DNA from: Nemertoderma westbladi | Lineage: Eukaryota > Xenacoelomorpha > Nemertodermatida > Nemertodermatidae | Length of the DNA: 29,654 bases | Direction: 5' to 3' | Assembly (NCBI GenBank): GCA_032718475.1 | Contig: JAUCBJ010002558.1 | Span: 1-29,654, forward strand | Shown: piece after piece, positions 17,123 to 27,738 of the stretch | Numbering within the stretch: position 1 is the first letter of the stretch | How the letters are laid out: each line of letters starts with the position of its first letter | Notes under the pieces: generated by a model | Databases searched by the model: none | Seen by the model: the letters and a program-made list of their open reading frames with translations, nothing else | Told to the model about the DNA's origin: nothing | Position numbers and translations under genes: made by a program

Positions 17123-19643
17123 TACATTAAATATTAAATAATAGTTCATTTAACATAATCTAACACTGACATTGACCCCATTCCTAACTCACGAAATCAT
17201 TCACACGTTCAAATAGCAACGTATGTTCCTACCAACTATACTCATAGTTTACTCGTCTCGTTTGGAGGAGTAATTAAAAGTATGTATATTATGATGGTTT
17301 GCAGGGTATGAGACAACTTAATCATAATAGTCGATGTCGTTGCGTGTGATATAATATTAAACCGTGGTTGATTTGAGGAGAGTGAGAAGTAATAGAACAA
17401 GAACCCACAAAACCTTGAGAGGCCGTTTCGAACATTCAACCTCTGCAATTAAACTAGCTATGCTACTGTACGAGTAACGAGATAGATAATAAAGATGTTT
17501 GAACTGAGTCTGAGTGACTATGACGAAACGCAAAATACAAATAGCTCATAGAAAGAGCAACGCCAGTGATGGAAATATTAAAAACAATGAAATAAAGTAG
17601 CTAAAATAGTGAAATACGTGCTTTCTTTTATTCGAATATCCTGTATTTTCAGTTTTATGTGTTGTATTATCGTTTAGACTTACAAATAACGTTAAGATTA
17701 AACTAAACCAGGACTAAGTTTTAACTTATTCTTGTTAAGAGAATGATCCGGAATGGTAATATTACATTATCCACTTAAACAATGATGTTAAGCCGGTGTA
17801 ATTAATCCATTTATCTGAATACGTACCGGTAACGTAATTGTATTTTTTAAGAGATGTATAAAGTTTAATTATGTATAAAAAAAAACAATTAATAAATCAC
17901 ATATACAAGGTCAATCAGCCATGTCAGCTAGAGCTTAGATAACAACTTGCAATTCGAGTTACAAAACAATAAATAACAATTTATGCAATAAACCTGAAAT
18001 TAATTTGAATCCACCAGAAATAAAATAACTACAGTCAAGAAACCGAACTACCTTGTATAGTAACCTACATCATCACTGATGTATTTTATATGGGCCGTAA
18101 AAACTGATTGACAACAAATCAGGAGGCTTATTATATGCACTGGAAATCTGTAAGCATGCCTCTTAGCACTGCAATAAATGTATCAGGCCATTGACTAGCA
18201 ACAGTTATAAATTATTTATTGAAGGCTGCCTCATGGTTCTGGCTTCCCATTGGCTGTAAAGCGTTCACTCTCAACTGGGTTGGTTCCCGTTCATCAAACC
18301 AAGCGTTGCACAATCCAGCTTGCTGGCTGGGCAGCAAATTATTCTACCATACCCTTCAGTAATAACAACTAGAATAATGATAAATTTATCATCCCCTCCC
18401 CCTCCTACTCCCCGTGGCCCTGCAGTAGTTCATCCCATTTTATTATGCTTTGCTTTCTGTTGGGAGACGCCAGCCTATCTGTGCCTCTCTTTGTTAGCGG
18501 CTAAGCTGTACACCAGGAGGGAAGGCCTACAACCTATAGGCTGGGTGTGACGGCCTAATGCTTGCCGAATATGAAGTACATCATAACAGCAACACGAGTT
18601 AACGTGGAGTTGTGTTGTAAAGGCCAGAGGATGGCCTCTGGCATTACTTGTAGGAAGCAGCCGTCCACTTCAATATGATACACAATGTGAGTGAAACCTT
18701 AGCTTTCTGAAGCAAAATGAAATAATACACCGTAATCTATATTAAAACCAATGATAGCAAGGCGGCATCTAATTTGAACATTATAAGGGATTTGGCTTCT
18801 CAAATAATTTATTTTCTAGAATTAAAGTATCAAGGTTGAATCAGACGGCATACATGTATTATTAAGTTTGCATACTAAGTGGCTTATACTGATTATCAGT
18901 AGTATCATCTCTGCAAGGATTTTATGACTAATTTGAATTATGGGAAGATTTCTAAAATAATTATCTATCAAGGTTGCCTTTGGGTACATCAAGTTAATTG
19001 GGTGAATAGTTTGAGAATCATATCCTATACTAATACTACTGATGGTTATGGTAGATTTCTTACGTTTGATTGGCGTTTCTCCGCATGTCAAATCGGCTCA
19101 ACCATCTTCCAAAACCAAAGCAAGCGACAGGGAAATGAAAGGGGAAGTAAATAGGCTGTCTGTCGGTCGGTCGGTTGGTTGGTTCGGACATTGAGATGCT
19201 GGCTTAACAAAAATATTGTGAAAATAATGTCCTACATTTTGATAAACTCGGTAGATGTGTTATCTGAACCACAATCTGGGCTGGATCTTTTTTCAAAGTT
19301 TAAACCAGTTTCTATGGGAATATAAGTTAATGCTTGGCAAATGCTACTAAACTATAGCAAATTACTAAACAAGCAACGAACCAAATTGTGGTCGTTTGTT
19401 TAATTTTCCTTAGCTTCGTGGTTGCATTTCCTTTAGGAAATGGCTGTCTAGTAATGTTCCATTTAAAAATAAAAGTAAGCCTGTATTTTTCACTATGCTC
19501 TCGATTTTTACTCGCTATTTACTTCGCTACGATTGGTAAATTAAATATTATGATCGTAGTGTAATAATAATGTTCTTCATTATTTACCATGCAATAAATA
19601 ATTATTTCCCACTATAAAAACTTGAACTATCAGAGTGTAATAA
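17123..19643. other. Long spacer, no recognised gene
   Basis: About 2.5 kb, mostly AT-rich. A GC-richer block at 18230-18560 includes the C-rich CATCCCCTCCCCCTCCTAC run. A (GGTC/GGTT)n microsatellite lies at about 19161-19185. Short open frames (17242-17448, 18320-18550, 18822-19091) lack domains or splice context. Candidate exons cannot be excluded. Confidence 0.45.
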
Positions 19644-20039
19644 GGTCGAGCGAACTCGGACAGTGGAAATGAGATCCTTCCAGGCTTCCCGATTCTCCAA
19701 CTACTACTAGGTCAAGCGAACTCGGACAGTGGAAATGAGATCCTTCCAGGCTTCCCGATTCTCCAACTACTACTAGGTCAAGCGAACTCGGACAGTGGAA
19801 ATGAGATCCTTCCAGGCTTCCCGATTCTCCAACTACTACTAGGTCAAGCGAACTCGGACAGTGGAAATGAGATCCTTCCAGGCTTCCCGATTCTCCAACT
19901 ACTACTAGGTCGAGCGAGCTCTGTTAGTGGAAATGAGATCCTTCCAGGCTTCCCGATTCTCCAACTACTACTAGTTCGAGCGAACTCGGACAGTGGAAAT
20001 GAGATCCTTCCAGGCTTCCCGATTCTCCAACTACTACTA
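19644..20039 (-). repeat. Six tandem 66-bp copies of the family A LINE 3' end
   Basis: Units begin at 19644, 19710, 19776, 19842, 19908 and 19974, each exactly 66 bp, and run straight into the genuine 3' end of A2 at 20040. Each unit is the last 57 bp of family A plus CTACTACTA, the (TAG)3 tail on the other strand. Unit 5 has a diverged stretch (GAGCTCTGTTAG) and unit 6 a G-to-T change. The 66-bp period leaves a minus-strand frame open over part of the array (19844-20140), a by-product. This is a young satellite born from a LINE terminus. Confidence 0.95.
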
Positions 20040-22543
20040 GGTCGAGCGAACTCGGACAGTGGAAATGAGATGCTTCCAGGCTTCCAGATTCTCCATAGTT
20101 GTCGCAATTTCGTTTCTCCCAAGTTCAGTATCCCTTTCAAGTTGATCTATATATGTTATGGCAGGTCGTCCACGACTACGCTTTCCATGAGTTGGTTGCC
20201 ACAAAAGTAGATCTGGTATGACCTCGTCTTTACTTCGCCAGCAGTGCCCACTGAATCTTAATCTGCGTTCATGGAGGGTGGTTGATACAGGTGGTATTGT
20301 ACCATAAAGCAAGGCGTTTGTCATGTGTTGTCTCCAGCTGATGTTTAGGGCTGCCCTTAGTAGTCTTGTGTAGCAACCATCAATTCGTTGTTCAAGTGAT
20401 TTAGTTAGTGTCCTGTCCAGGTCTCACCCCCGTATAAAAGTACACTTTCCACTGTGGCTTGAAAGAACTTAGTCTTCAGGTGCCTGGAGAGATCTGATTT
20501 CTAGATGGTATCCATTTTTGATAGAACTACCCAAGCCTTTGCTTTCCTAACTTCTATGTCCTTTTTGCTACTCCCTATCTATGATCCAAGGTACTGGAAG
20601 TCGTCGACCTTCCTTAGTTGATTATTATCAATGGTTGTCAAGTTTCCATCAACATTAAAGGTCATGAATTCGGTCTTGGTAGCATTTATATGCAATCCAA
20701 CCTCCTTAGCAGCCCTCTCTACTTTATTTAGTAGAAACTGTGCATCTGCTAGGGTATTAGAGATCAGGGCGATGTCATCCGCAAAGTCGATGTCTGTGAC
20801 TGTAGTTGCCGGATATCTACTTCTTCTGCGTTCTTAAAGTGTGAATCCCAGATCTTCACCCTTTGTGGCCGTCCTCATTGCGTAATCCAGCACAATTACA
20901 AATAGTAATGGTGCTAATGTGTCACCTTGCAGTACGCCAGCCATGATTGAAAAAAACTCAGTTTCACCATCTGATGAGAGTACCTGCGCTTCTGTGTCAC
21001 AATATAACAATCCAATGCCAGCAACAATTACTTCTGGTATTCTATAAGCTCTTAGGATTTCAAGCATTTTGCCTCTATGGATGGAGTCGAATGCCTTCTT
21101 GAAGTCCACAAAAGTCATGACAGCGGGGAGATTCTTTGACTTAGTACCTTCAATCAGTCTCCGTAGTGCAAGTATCTGAGCTATTGTTGATCTACTTTGT
21201 CGAAATCCGTTTTGGCTCTTGCGCAGTAGTTTCTCTATGTGAGGCCTAATCCTATATAGAATCATTTTATTGTATATTTTGGCAGCTACCACAAACAGAC
21301 AGATCCCACGATAGTTTGTTGGTATACCGAGGTCTCCTTTCTTGGGGAGAGGCGTTAGTTGACCTTTAGTCCAAATTGTTGGAGGCTTTTCCCCTTTTAA
21401 CATCCGGTTGCAAACATTCGATAATGATCTGTTTAGCACTCCGGTTTTCCATACCTCCGCTGGGATTTCATCTAATCCACTCGCTTTATTATTGGACATG
21501 CTTTTAATGCTTCTTTGGAGTTCGGCAGGTGTGAAGTCCCCTGTTTCTATAGGTAGTGTCTTGTCATATATTTTCCTTGTAGGGCTGACCTCGATGTTTG
21601 GTGGCTGCCCAAGCAAGTTGCTGAAGTGATTTTTCCAATTCCCAACACGTTCTTCAGGACTATCGGCATTGAGGCGCCCCTTTGCACAACTTTTCCGACC
21701 AGATACCTCATTTACAGTTTGCCAGGTGAGTTTTGATTGTTGCTGTATGTGAGCAGTTGTAATTGCTTCAATTTTATCCCATATATACTTTTCCTGGCTG
21801 ATGTTTTAGGCCAATTTAAGATCGTCCTTAGCTTTCTCAACCTTGTTAATGTTTTCGGTTGTTGGTTGTTCGGTTTTTACTTTGTAGGCTATCTTAAGAT
21901 CTTCTCTCTTACAAGTAACCTCAGAGTTTTGCCATGGCACATATTGTTTTCGTTTGGGTTTCTGGGGGATATGCCTCTTAGCTGATTCCTTGTGGGCTGT
22001 TATTATATTCTGGTATATTGAATCGGTGGATTGTTCTTCATCCATTGACTGAAGTGGTTCAAAGCGGTTTTGAACTTCTACTGTGTAAGCATTCTTTACA
22101 GCATTGTCAGTTCTGAGTTTCTCCCAGTCATAGTTGATTTGCTTGCTTGTCCTGGGTTTGCTGGCTCTCAAACTGAGTCTGATCTCTGCAGTCACAATTC
22201 GGTGGTCCGTAACCAATTAGGTTGAACGAGATGTATGCCTCGCAGTTGATCATGCTGTTTCTCCACTTTTTGTTTATAAGGATGTAATCCAGTTGTGCTT
22301 TGGTTCCATTAGGGTATTGAAAGGTCCATAGCTTCCCCTTACTCTTTTCGAATGTGTTGTTTGTTGGTATCAATTCACATTATTCCAATAGGTCTAAAAG
22401 TAAGTTACCATTTCTGTTAGAACTGGTGTTATAGCTGTAAGCCTTGATGTCTTCTGGGCCAATTTGCGCATTCAGGTCACCAGCAATGACTTTAACATTG
22501 TGTTTCGGAATGTTCTTTATAAAACCAGTCAGATCTTCATAAA
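20040..22543 (-). mobile_element. LINE family A copy A2, 3' part (endonuclease C-terminus to tail)
   Basis: The 3' two-thirds of a long family A element. Reading on the minus strand from 22543: endonuclease second half with AGDLNAQIG, LDYILINKKW and TDHRIV, then linker, RT with motif A FVDFKKAFDS, C-terminal region and tail. It joins the 5' part at 26302 after removal of the B4 insertion: KFYED on one side and LTGFIKN on the other form one continuous segment. It carries many lesions, listed under the pseudogene entry. The target-site match at the outer ends is only about TAATAA and is not convincing. Confidence 0.88.
20040..22543 (-). pseudogene. Endonuclease/RT ORF of A2, 3' part, multiply disrupted
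   Basis: Relative to A1 and A0 the frame is broken at least five times: a TAA in the endonuclease just after the NLLLDLLE segment (near 22384); a frameshift near 22215 between ISFNLI and TDHRIV; a TAC-to-TAA change in the linker (just upstream of 21806) where A1 keeps Tyr; a CAA-to-TAA change at 20834-20836, just before the FADD region, where A1 has Gln; and a 5-bp insertion near 20412. The RT segment 20834-21616 (260 codons) keeps RGICLFVVAAKIYNK, FVDFKKAFDS and LQGD. The FADD box, the thumb and the C-terminal piece (20037-20324) lie in separate frames. Not functional. Confidence 0.85.
22528..22543. repeat. Target-site duplication of B4, 3' side
   Basis: GTCAGATCTTCATAAA, repeated at 26302-26317 with one A/G mismatch. 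Both belong to the family A endonuclease gene, proving that B4 entered A2. Confidence 0.85.
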
Positions 22544-22580
22544 TAGGATAGGATCGGCATGCTGCATTGCAGCTGCATTT

Positions 22581-22787
22581 TTAAGAATGCTGTGCCGGCT
22601 TATCGACAAAATTGCACCGCCACAACTCCCTATCACCCATGATATTTGCTAGATCATCTTCATCATCTTCAAGGCCAGTGTCCTTTAAGATGCGTCTCAA
22701 GAAAGTCATGGGCTGTCCACCATGCTTATTCACTCCATGAGGCTGCCAAAGTACAAGATTATGCACTGGCTGGTCCTCACGGCGAAA
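22581..22787 (-). pseudogene. C-terminal tail of B4 ORF after a nonsense codon
   Basis: Same frame as the RT segment upstream, but separated from it by TGA at 22785-22787 where B1 has TGC (RLRFAGHC). It ends ...NFVDKPAQHS like B1. It carries three extra codons (GLEDDEDDLANI against GLKDADDLANV in B1) from a CAT/CTT-type expansion near 22660. Confidence 0.85.
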
Positions 22788-23850
22788 TCAATGTCCTGCA
22801 AAGCGGAGGCGATTTTGTTCTAGTGTCAAGCTTGGGGGAACCAATGAGACACATCCAATGTTATATAGTGTCTGGTTGGAGATGTGTGCATTGTACTTGA
22901 CACAATGAACCCGGCGTTTCATTCTTGTGAATGTGCCATCCAGAGATTTGGTGTCCTCAGCAGTTAGAGCCCAGCATGGACTCCCATAGAGGAGTACTGG
23001 AACTACTGCTGCTCTAAATAATCGGACCTTAAGTTTCCGATTAATTCTCGGTGACTTCCAAATCTTGAAAAGCCTATTCAAGACTGCCCATGCCTTTACC
23101 TTACGTATTCGAAGGTCCTCACCTGACTTCCGGATCCATGATCCCAGGTAACAGAAGTCATCCACATGCTCAAGCATACCATCTTTTGAGCTTATGCTCA
23201 TCCGATCAGAGACTTGCTGAGGACTTTCAAAGTTAACTGTCAAAATTTTGGTCTTTCTGGAGTTAATAAAAAGACCAACACTAGAAGCAGCATGTTCTAA
23301 TGAGCTGAGGAGCCGTTGGGCTCCCTCTAGTGATTCTGAGAGTACTCCTAAGTCATCAGCAAAGTCTAGATCAGTTAGGTACTTGGCAGGATTTCCTCGA
23401 CTTCTGGAGCCAGTAGGTGGAGTTATCATCACCCCATCATCATTATGATGATCTAAGGACATGCGTAGAACATAGTCAACAACAATTATGAACAAGAATG
23501 GTGCAAGTGTGTCTCCCTGGAGGACGCCCCATAACACTTCAAATGGTTCTGCGTCACCGTCAACAGTAGACACAAATGTTGTCGAACCATCGTATACTGA
23601 TCTGATTGCTGCAATAATTTCATCAGGAATCCCATATAATGAAAGTATGCTGAACATACGTGAGCGAGAGACTGAATCAAAGGCCTTGAAGAAGTCAACA
23701 AAGATAACAGCCAGATGCCTGTCTTTCTTTTTTGATAACTCTTCAATTATCCTTCTAAGTGCCAAAATGGGCTCCATGGTCCCACGACCTTTACGGAACC
23801 CATTCTGATTTCCACGGAGCAGTCTCTCAATGGGATCCCTGATACGATTT
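22788..23850 (-). pseudogene. Reverse transcriptase segment of B4
   Basis: This frame covers the catalytic RT: NGFRKGRGTMEPILALRR, motif A FVDFFKAFDS, LQGDTLAPFLF, FADDLGVLSES and the thumb. It matches B1 almost residue for residue; differences include GDAE for GDTE and MKRR for MLRR. It is cut off upstream by an AT-rich insertion at about 23855-23880, which shifts the frame, and downstream by the nonsense codon at 22785. All visible catalytic residues are present, but the product is broken. Confidence 0.88.
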
Positions 23851-24423
23851 AATAGATATTAGTTATATTATTTATTAATAGCTTTGCAGCAATCGAGATC
23901 AATGAGATTCCCCGAAAAGAACCATAGAGTGTTAGGTTGCCCTTCTTGGGAACTGGCACCAACTTATTTGTCATTTCTTGTGGGACTCTTGTTGTTCGGT
24001 ACATGTCTACTATGATGGGATAGATGAGCTTTAAACACTCAGGTATTTTAAAGACCTCAGGGGGAACACCATCTACTCCACTGGCACGATTGGTCTTAAT
24101 GCTCTTTGCAGCAGCCTTCACTTCTGCAAAGGAGATATCACCAATGGGAATTTCTGGGAGTACAGACTCAGACACTTTTACTTCTATAAAGTTATCAGGC
24201 AATACCCTGTCATTATTGAGGAGCTTTTCAAAGTGGGCCTTCCAACCATTGAGGCGATCGGCTGGTGATTCACCCTTAACCTTGGTGGTTGGTTGGCTCT
24301 TTCGACCAGCGAGCAAGTTGATCGATCTCCATGCCTGGGATGATTGCCTGCTGTCGTTAGCATCATTGATGGCATCAACCTGTTGGTTTGTTAGCTCCTG
24401 TAAATTAACAGAGTACTGCCTGT
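23849..24423 (-). pseudogene. Linker and RT N-terminus of B4
   Basis: A third frame holding GRKSQPTTKVKGESPADRL, NRASGVDGVPPEVFKIPECL and PVPKKGNLTLYGSFRGISLI, the N-terminal finger part of the RT. B1 reads the same protein with small differences, and a three-base loss removes one codon (QEMTNK for QEMKTNK). The frame diverges from RT at the 23855-23880 insertion and from the endonuclease at the 10-bp deletion near 24430. Confidence 0.85.
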
Positions 24424-25881
24424 TCAGGACCTAGCCTTAACTGCATTCTTGGCCGCTGTAGTCTGTTTGAGTCGGGACTCTTTCTGCGCCTTGTAGAGGT
24501 CATTTCGGCACTTCTGAATTTTGTTGTCAGTCCAGGGGGCCCGTTTCCTGTTTCGAGGGTATACAGGAACTGTTTCTGCAGCTGCTAACTTAACTGCCTC
24601 TGTGAAGGCAGTATAGCCCTCACAGTGATCTGCCGCCTCAGAGGCAAGAACCTCATACCTGTTGCTCAGCTGTAGTGTGAAGCTGGATCTCACACTTGGC
24701 TGTTGCAACAGAGAGGACCAGTCATGCCGCGGCAAGGCAGATTTCGTTGTTCTGCTAGCACGCAGACTAAGTCTTACCTTAGCCACAATAAGGCGGTGAT
24801 CACTGGAGAAGGGTCGTAGTGTAAATGCATTACAGTCTTGCATAGAGCTCCTGTATTTCCTACGAAACAGGATATGGTCTATCTGGGACTTGTGACCACT
24901 GGGTCCAGTATGAGTCCATAGCTTTCCAGTTCGCTTCTTGAACTGGGTTCCAGCCGAAAACAATCCATTTCCAGAGATAAAATCCTGAAGATGGACGGAA
25001 TTTCGGTTAACACTATTGCTATAGACCCAGGGCGATGTAGGTGATTGATGCAGACTTGCATTAAAGTCTCCCAGGAATGTTAAGAATGCATGCTGATCTA
25101 CTCCATCAGTAGCTGCTTGTAGATTCTGGTAGAAATTTTCCACCTCCTCTACAGGGGCAACACTAGTTGGAGAGTAGCACACAATCAGAACCACCTTAGG
25201 AAACTTCTTAGCCAGTCTTCCAGAACATGAGAAGTGGCAACGGATGATGCGGTTAGAGATGTGGTCTATTTTGTCCAATGCTGCATGTGCAGTTGGATTC
25301 ATCAATAGACCAATTCCACCATTGCCACTATCATCTGCTGAAGCGAGGGCGAGTCGCCAACCGCCCCCCATGTCCTTAATCAGAACCTCATCAGTCTGTC
25401 CAGTCTGCATTCGGTGCTCTAGAACACCCACTGCACTAAGAGAATGCTTATCTGCCAAGGCAGTCAGCTCACCTTGTCGCATTGGGGACCCGAGTGTTAG
25501 GGTGTTTACTGAGGCTAGTCTAGTGACTTGCCTCAGATTCACCAATGGCTTTGTTGGTCGGCGTGGAACATGAGAGTAGCCTCCAACTCCAGAATCCCTC
25601 TCCCCCTCACAATCTGGCCTCCCTGGTGACCCAGGGTTTGTGCCAGAAAGGTCATCAGGAAAGGGACTCAAATAATTGTTTGCCGCTCTCTCTTCAGTAG
25701 GGGGTGAGACAGGCAGCCGGTCGGGAGATAACTGACGCCTGTGAGGCCGATTGTGTCCAGTCATTCCACTGGCCTCTAGTGGCTGGACCTCCGCATTACT
25801 AATGTAATCCATAGTGGGGGTTGGGGGGTGCTTTTTTGCCGAGTCAGCTCTCGGGGCAAATACCACACCCTGGTTTGCCAT
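24424..25881 (-). CDS. AP-like endonuclease ORF of LINE family B (N-terminal half of the polyprotein)
   Basis: 485 codons from the ATG at 25881. Residues 1-110 are a Pro/Ser-rich extension without a recognised zinc finger. The exonuclease-endonuclease-phosphatase domain follows: NTLTLGS (126-132), LEHR with catalytic Glu155, GGIGLLMN (188-195), CYSPTS (235-240), GDFN (271-274), IDHI (334-337) and SDHR (360-363). These are the hallmark residues of the APE-type nuclease that nicks target DNA to prime reverse transcription. The domain leads into the linker and ends KNAVKARS at a premature stop produced by a 10-bp deletion; B1 shows how the frame should continue. The endonuclease itself looks intact. 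The natural protein would include the RT, about 1,100 residues in all. Confidence 0.9.
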   Translation of the reverse strand: MANQGVVFAPRADSAKKHPPTPTMDYISNAEVQPLEASGMTGHNRPHRRQLSPDRLPVSPPTEERAANNYLSPFPDDLSGTNPGSPGRPDCEGERDSGVGGYSHVPRRPTKPLVNLRQVTRLASVNTLTLGSPMRQGELTALADKHSLSAVGVLEHRMQTGQTDEVLIKDMGGGWRLALASADDSGNGGIGLLMNPTAHAALDKIDHISNRIIRCHFSCSGRLAKKFPKVVLIVCYSPTSVAPVEEVENFYQNLQAATDGVDQHAFLTFLGDFNASLHQSPTSPWVYSNSVNRNSVHLQDFISGNGLFSAGTQFKKRTGKLWTHTGPSGHKSQIDHILFRRKYRSSMQDCNAFTLRPFSSDHRLIVAKVRLSLRASRTTKSALPRHDWSSLLQQPSVRSSFTLQLSNRYEVLASEAADHCEGYTAFTEAVKLAAAETVPVYPRNRKRAPWTDNKIQKCRNDLYKAQKESRLKQTTAAKNAVKARS

Positions 25882-26301
25882 TCCACAGGGTGGGTGTCGC
25901 AGTGGAGTCAGATATGAGGCCCATCACCCATATCTACTCTGGCGCACATGACCCACCATTGGCTGTGCAGCTCATCTGCTGGGTCATGCCCTGTACCCTT
26001 GCTGCCAGGTGCAGGTCGCAGTGAAGTGCACTCAGAGTGGACATGAGAACACTCTACTCCTAACCAGCCATTGGTAGATCACCATCTGCCTGGCCAGGCC
26101 ATATACCCCTGCAGCCAAGTATATGGGTCTTTAATCCAGGACCAAGGGCGTCCTTATCCCAGAACGAAGGGGGTCCTAGTTACAGTACCAGATTTGCCCT
26201 AGTAAGAGGGTCTATGCAGCTACAGGTGGCACCTCCTTTATGCTGCATGGAGGTGGCAAGTTTTCTTGGTCAATGACCTAGAATACCTGACCTTACCTAA
26301 G
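25882..26301 (-). promoter_or_regulatory. 5' UTR of LINE family B
   Basis: About 420 bp between the 5' terminus and the ATG, where an internal promoter would be expected for a LINE. It includes a hairpin about 46 nt from the 5' end (stem CACCTCC/GGAGGTG, 26230-26236 and 26249-26255), matched in family A. At the extreme end lies the inverted repeat TGACCTTA-CC-TAAGGTCA (26288-26305), which runs into the TSD. Confidence 0.65.
26230..26255 (-). other. Conserved 5' UTR hairpin, family B version
   Basis: A 7-bp stem with a 12-nt loop. The family A counterpart is at 27739-27762, with the same loop length and compensatory stem changes. Confidence 0.6.
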
Positions 26302-26317
26302 GTCAGGTCTTCATAAA
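26302..26317. repeat. Target-site duplication of B4, 5' side
   Basis: GTCAGGTCTTCATAAA; pairs with 22528-22543 (one mismatch). Confidence 0.85.
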
Positions 26318-26733
26318 ACTTGACTGCTTGTTCTGGCTCTGAGGCATTGGTTGGACTGTAGCAACATATAACTGTTGTCTTGGGATTCCCATCAAATGTT
26401 GCGATCATAACCCTGGAATTTATAGATTTGATGTTGTTTAGGTTCTTAAGTGCAAATGGGCTTAGCAGAATTCCTTCTCCACCAATTGATGCATTGGCCG
26501 AGTTTATTACTGCTGAGCTTGTTACTAACGTCTATCCATTTCCAATGTCATTGTACTTCATGGCAGTGTATTCATGACAAATCCGATGTTCTTGGATGCA
26601 GATGATGTCGATGTTATATTCCATTGCCAGAGCAACCATGTCACCCTGTTTGCTATGTGCTTTCAGCGTGCGTGCGTTCATTGTAGCAATCTTTAGTGTC
26701 TTTTTATATTTCAACAGGTTGGTTCTTCTTTCT

Positions 26734-26764
26734 TCTCTGTCTTCTGTTCCAGTAGCCGATTTAT
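26734..26764. repeat. Direct repeat flanking the stray RT block, left
   Basis: 31 bp starting TCTCTGTCTTCTGTTCCAGT, repeated at 27199-27229 with one mismatch. Two more partial copies of CCAGTAGC(C/T)GATT follow to about 26788. Confidence 0.75.
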
Positions 26765-27198
26765 ATTCCAGTAGCTGATTGCCAGTAGCTGTAGTTGCCG
26801 GATATCTACTACTTCTGCGTTCTTGAAGTGTGAATCCCAGATCTTCACCCTTTGTGACCGTCCTCATTGCGAAATCCAGCACAATTACAAATAGTAATGG
26901 TGGTAATGTGTCACCTTGCAGTACGCCAGCCAGGATTGAGAAAAACTCAGTTTCACCATCTGGTGAGAGTACCTGCGCTTCTGAGTCACAATATAACAAT
27001 CCAATGCCAGCAACAATTACTTCTGGTATTCCATAAGCTCTTAGGATTTCAAGCATTTTACCTCTATGGATGGAGTCGAATGCCTTCTTGAAGTCCACAA
27101 AAGTCATGACTGCGGGGAGATTCTTTGACTTAATTCCTTCAATCAGTCTCCGTAGTGCAATTATCTGAGCTATTGTTGATCTACTTGGTCGAAATCCG

Positions 27199-27229
27199 TC
27201 TCTGTCTTCTGTTACAGTAGCCGATTTAT
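27199..27229. repeat. Direct repeat flanking the stray RT block, right
   Basis: 31 bp matching 26734-26764 with one difference (TTACAG for TTCCAG). Together they bracket the 411-bp RT block like a target-site or template-switch duplication. Confidence 0.75.
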
Positions 27230-27738
27230 CGACCCCAGCCTGGTGTACCACTGAGGGACGCGGTCCTTGTTGGCCCGGGCGACGACCGAGCCGGTATTTC
27301 TCCTGGAGGGTTCTCATACTCATATCTTTCAGTTGCGAGAGAAAACCGCTTGTGGTCGCAACTCCTACAAGCGTCTTCGCAGTAGGTCGCCGTTGGTTGA
27401 TTACCTTCCGCTGACCTTGTCAGCAGTTGGTTGATTACCTTCCTCCTATCCATGGCCTACAGCCCTGCTGCCGACTGTAGGGTTCCATTTGTTACACCCT
27501 GAACCAAGTATGCCTTCTGGGTTAGGTTACCTAACACTGGTAGAGGAGCATCCAGTATAGACAGAGCGGGGCGTGTATCATCTCTATTGCAGATGAGTAT
27601 CAAGCCTTTGCCTTCAATGGTGCCCTAGGCGCTATCTCTAGCACTAACGCTAAACCAACCCACTCTTGATCAACTAAATAATGAATAGGCTACTGGCGCT
27701 TATCGGGCCTGCCCTACTGGGCTGACAGCTACAGGTAG

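Larger units (their letters stand above)
22544..26301 (-). mobile_element. LINE family B copy B4, nearly complete, nested in A2
   Basis: A 3.76-kb element on the minus strand: 5' UTR of about 420 bp, endonuclease, linker, RT, C-terminal region, about 30-nt 3' UTR and a reduced tail (TAGGATA beside GGATCGG). It is flanked by a 16-bp TSD of family A sequence. It is the only family B copy here with a 5' end and so defines the family: one ORF of about 1,100 codons when B1 is used to bridge the lesions. Lesions: 10-bp deletion near 24430, insertion of AT-rich sequence near 23855-23880 and TGC-to-TGA at 22785-22787. Clade not assigned; RTE-like or I-related by architecture. Confidence 0.92.
26302..27453 (-). 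pseudogene. Endonuclease N-terminal half of A2, fused to a stray RT block
   Basis: A frame of 263 codons (27323 to 26532) reads MSMRTLQEKYRLG, then jumps into RT (GFRPSRSTIAQ, FVDFKKAFDS, LQGDTLPPLLF, QERRSSRYPATT), then returns to the endonuclease start: KIATMNARTLKAHSKQGDMV and IQEHRI with the catalytic Glu. A stop follows after NDIGNG. A shifted frame continues GGEGILLSPFALKN, TTVICCYSPTNASEPEQ and KFYED up to the B4 junction. An overlapping frame from the ATG at 27453 (MDRRKVINQLLTRS, with YCEDACRSCDH) may be the original N-terminus. The RT block lacks FADD, so the fusion cannot be an active polymerase. Confidence 0.8.

Noticed and set aside
18320-18550. Plus-strand 76-codon frame in the 18230-18560 block
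   Set aside because: Proline-rich start from a C-rich run and no family resemblance; not enough to call an exon.
19844-20140. 98-codon repetitive frame (WRIGKPGRISFPLSEFA repeats)
   Set aside because: It is an off-frame reading of tandem LINE 3' ends; the real LINE frame there ends in RVRST.
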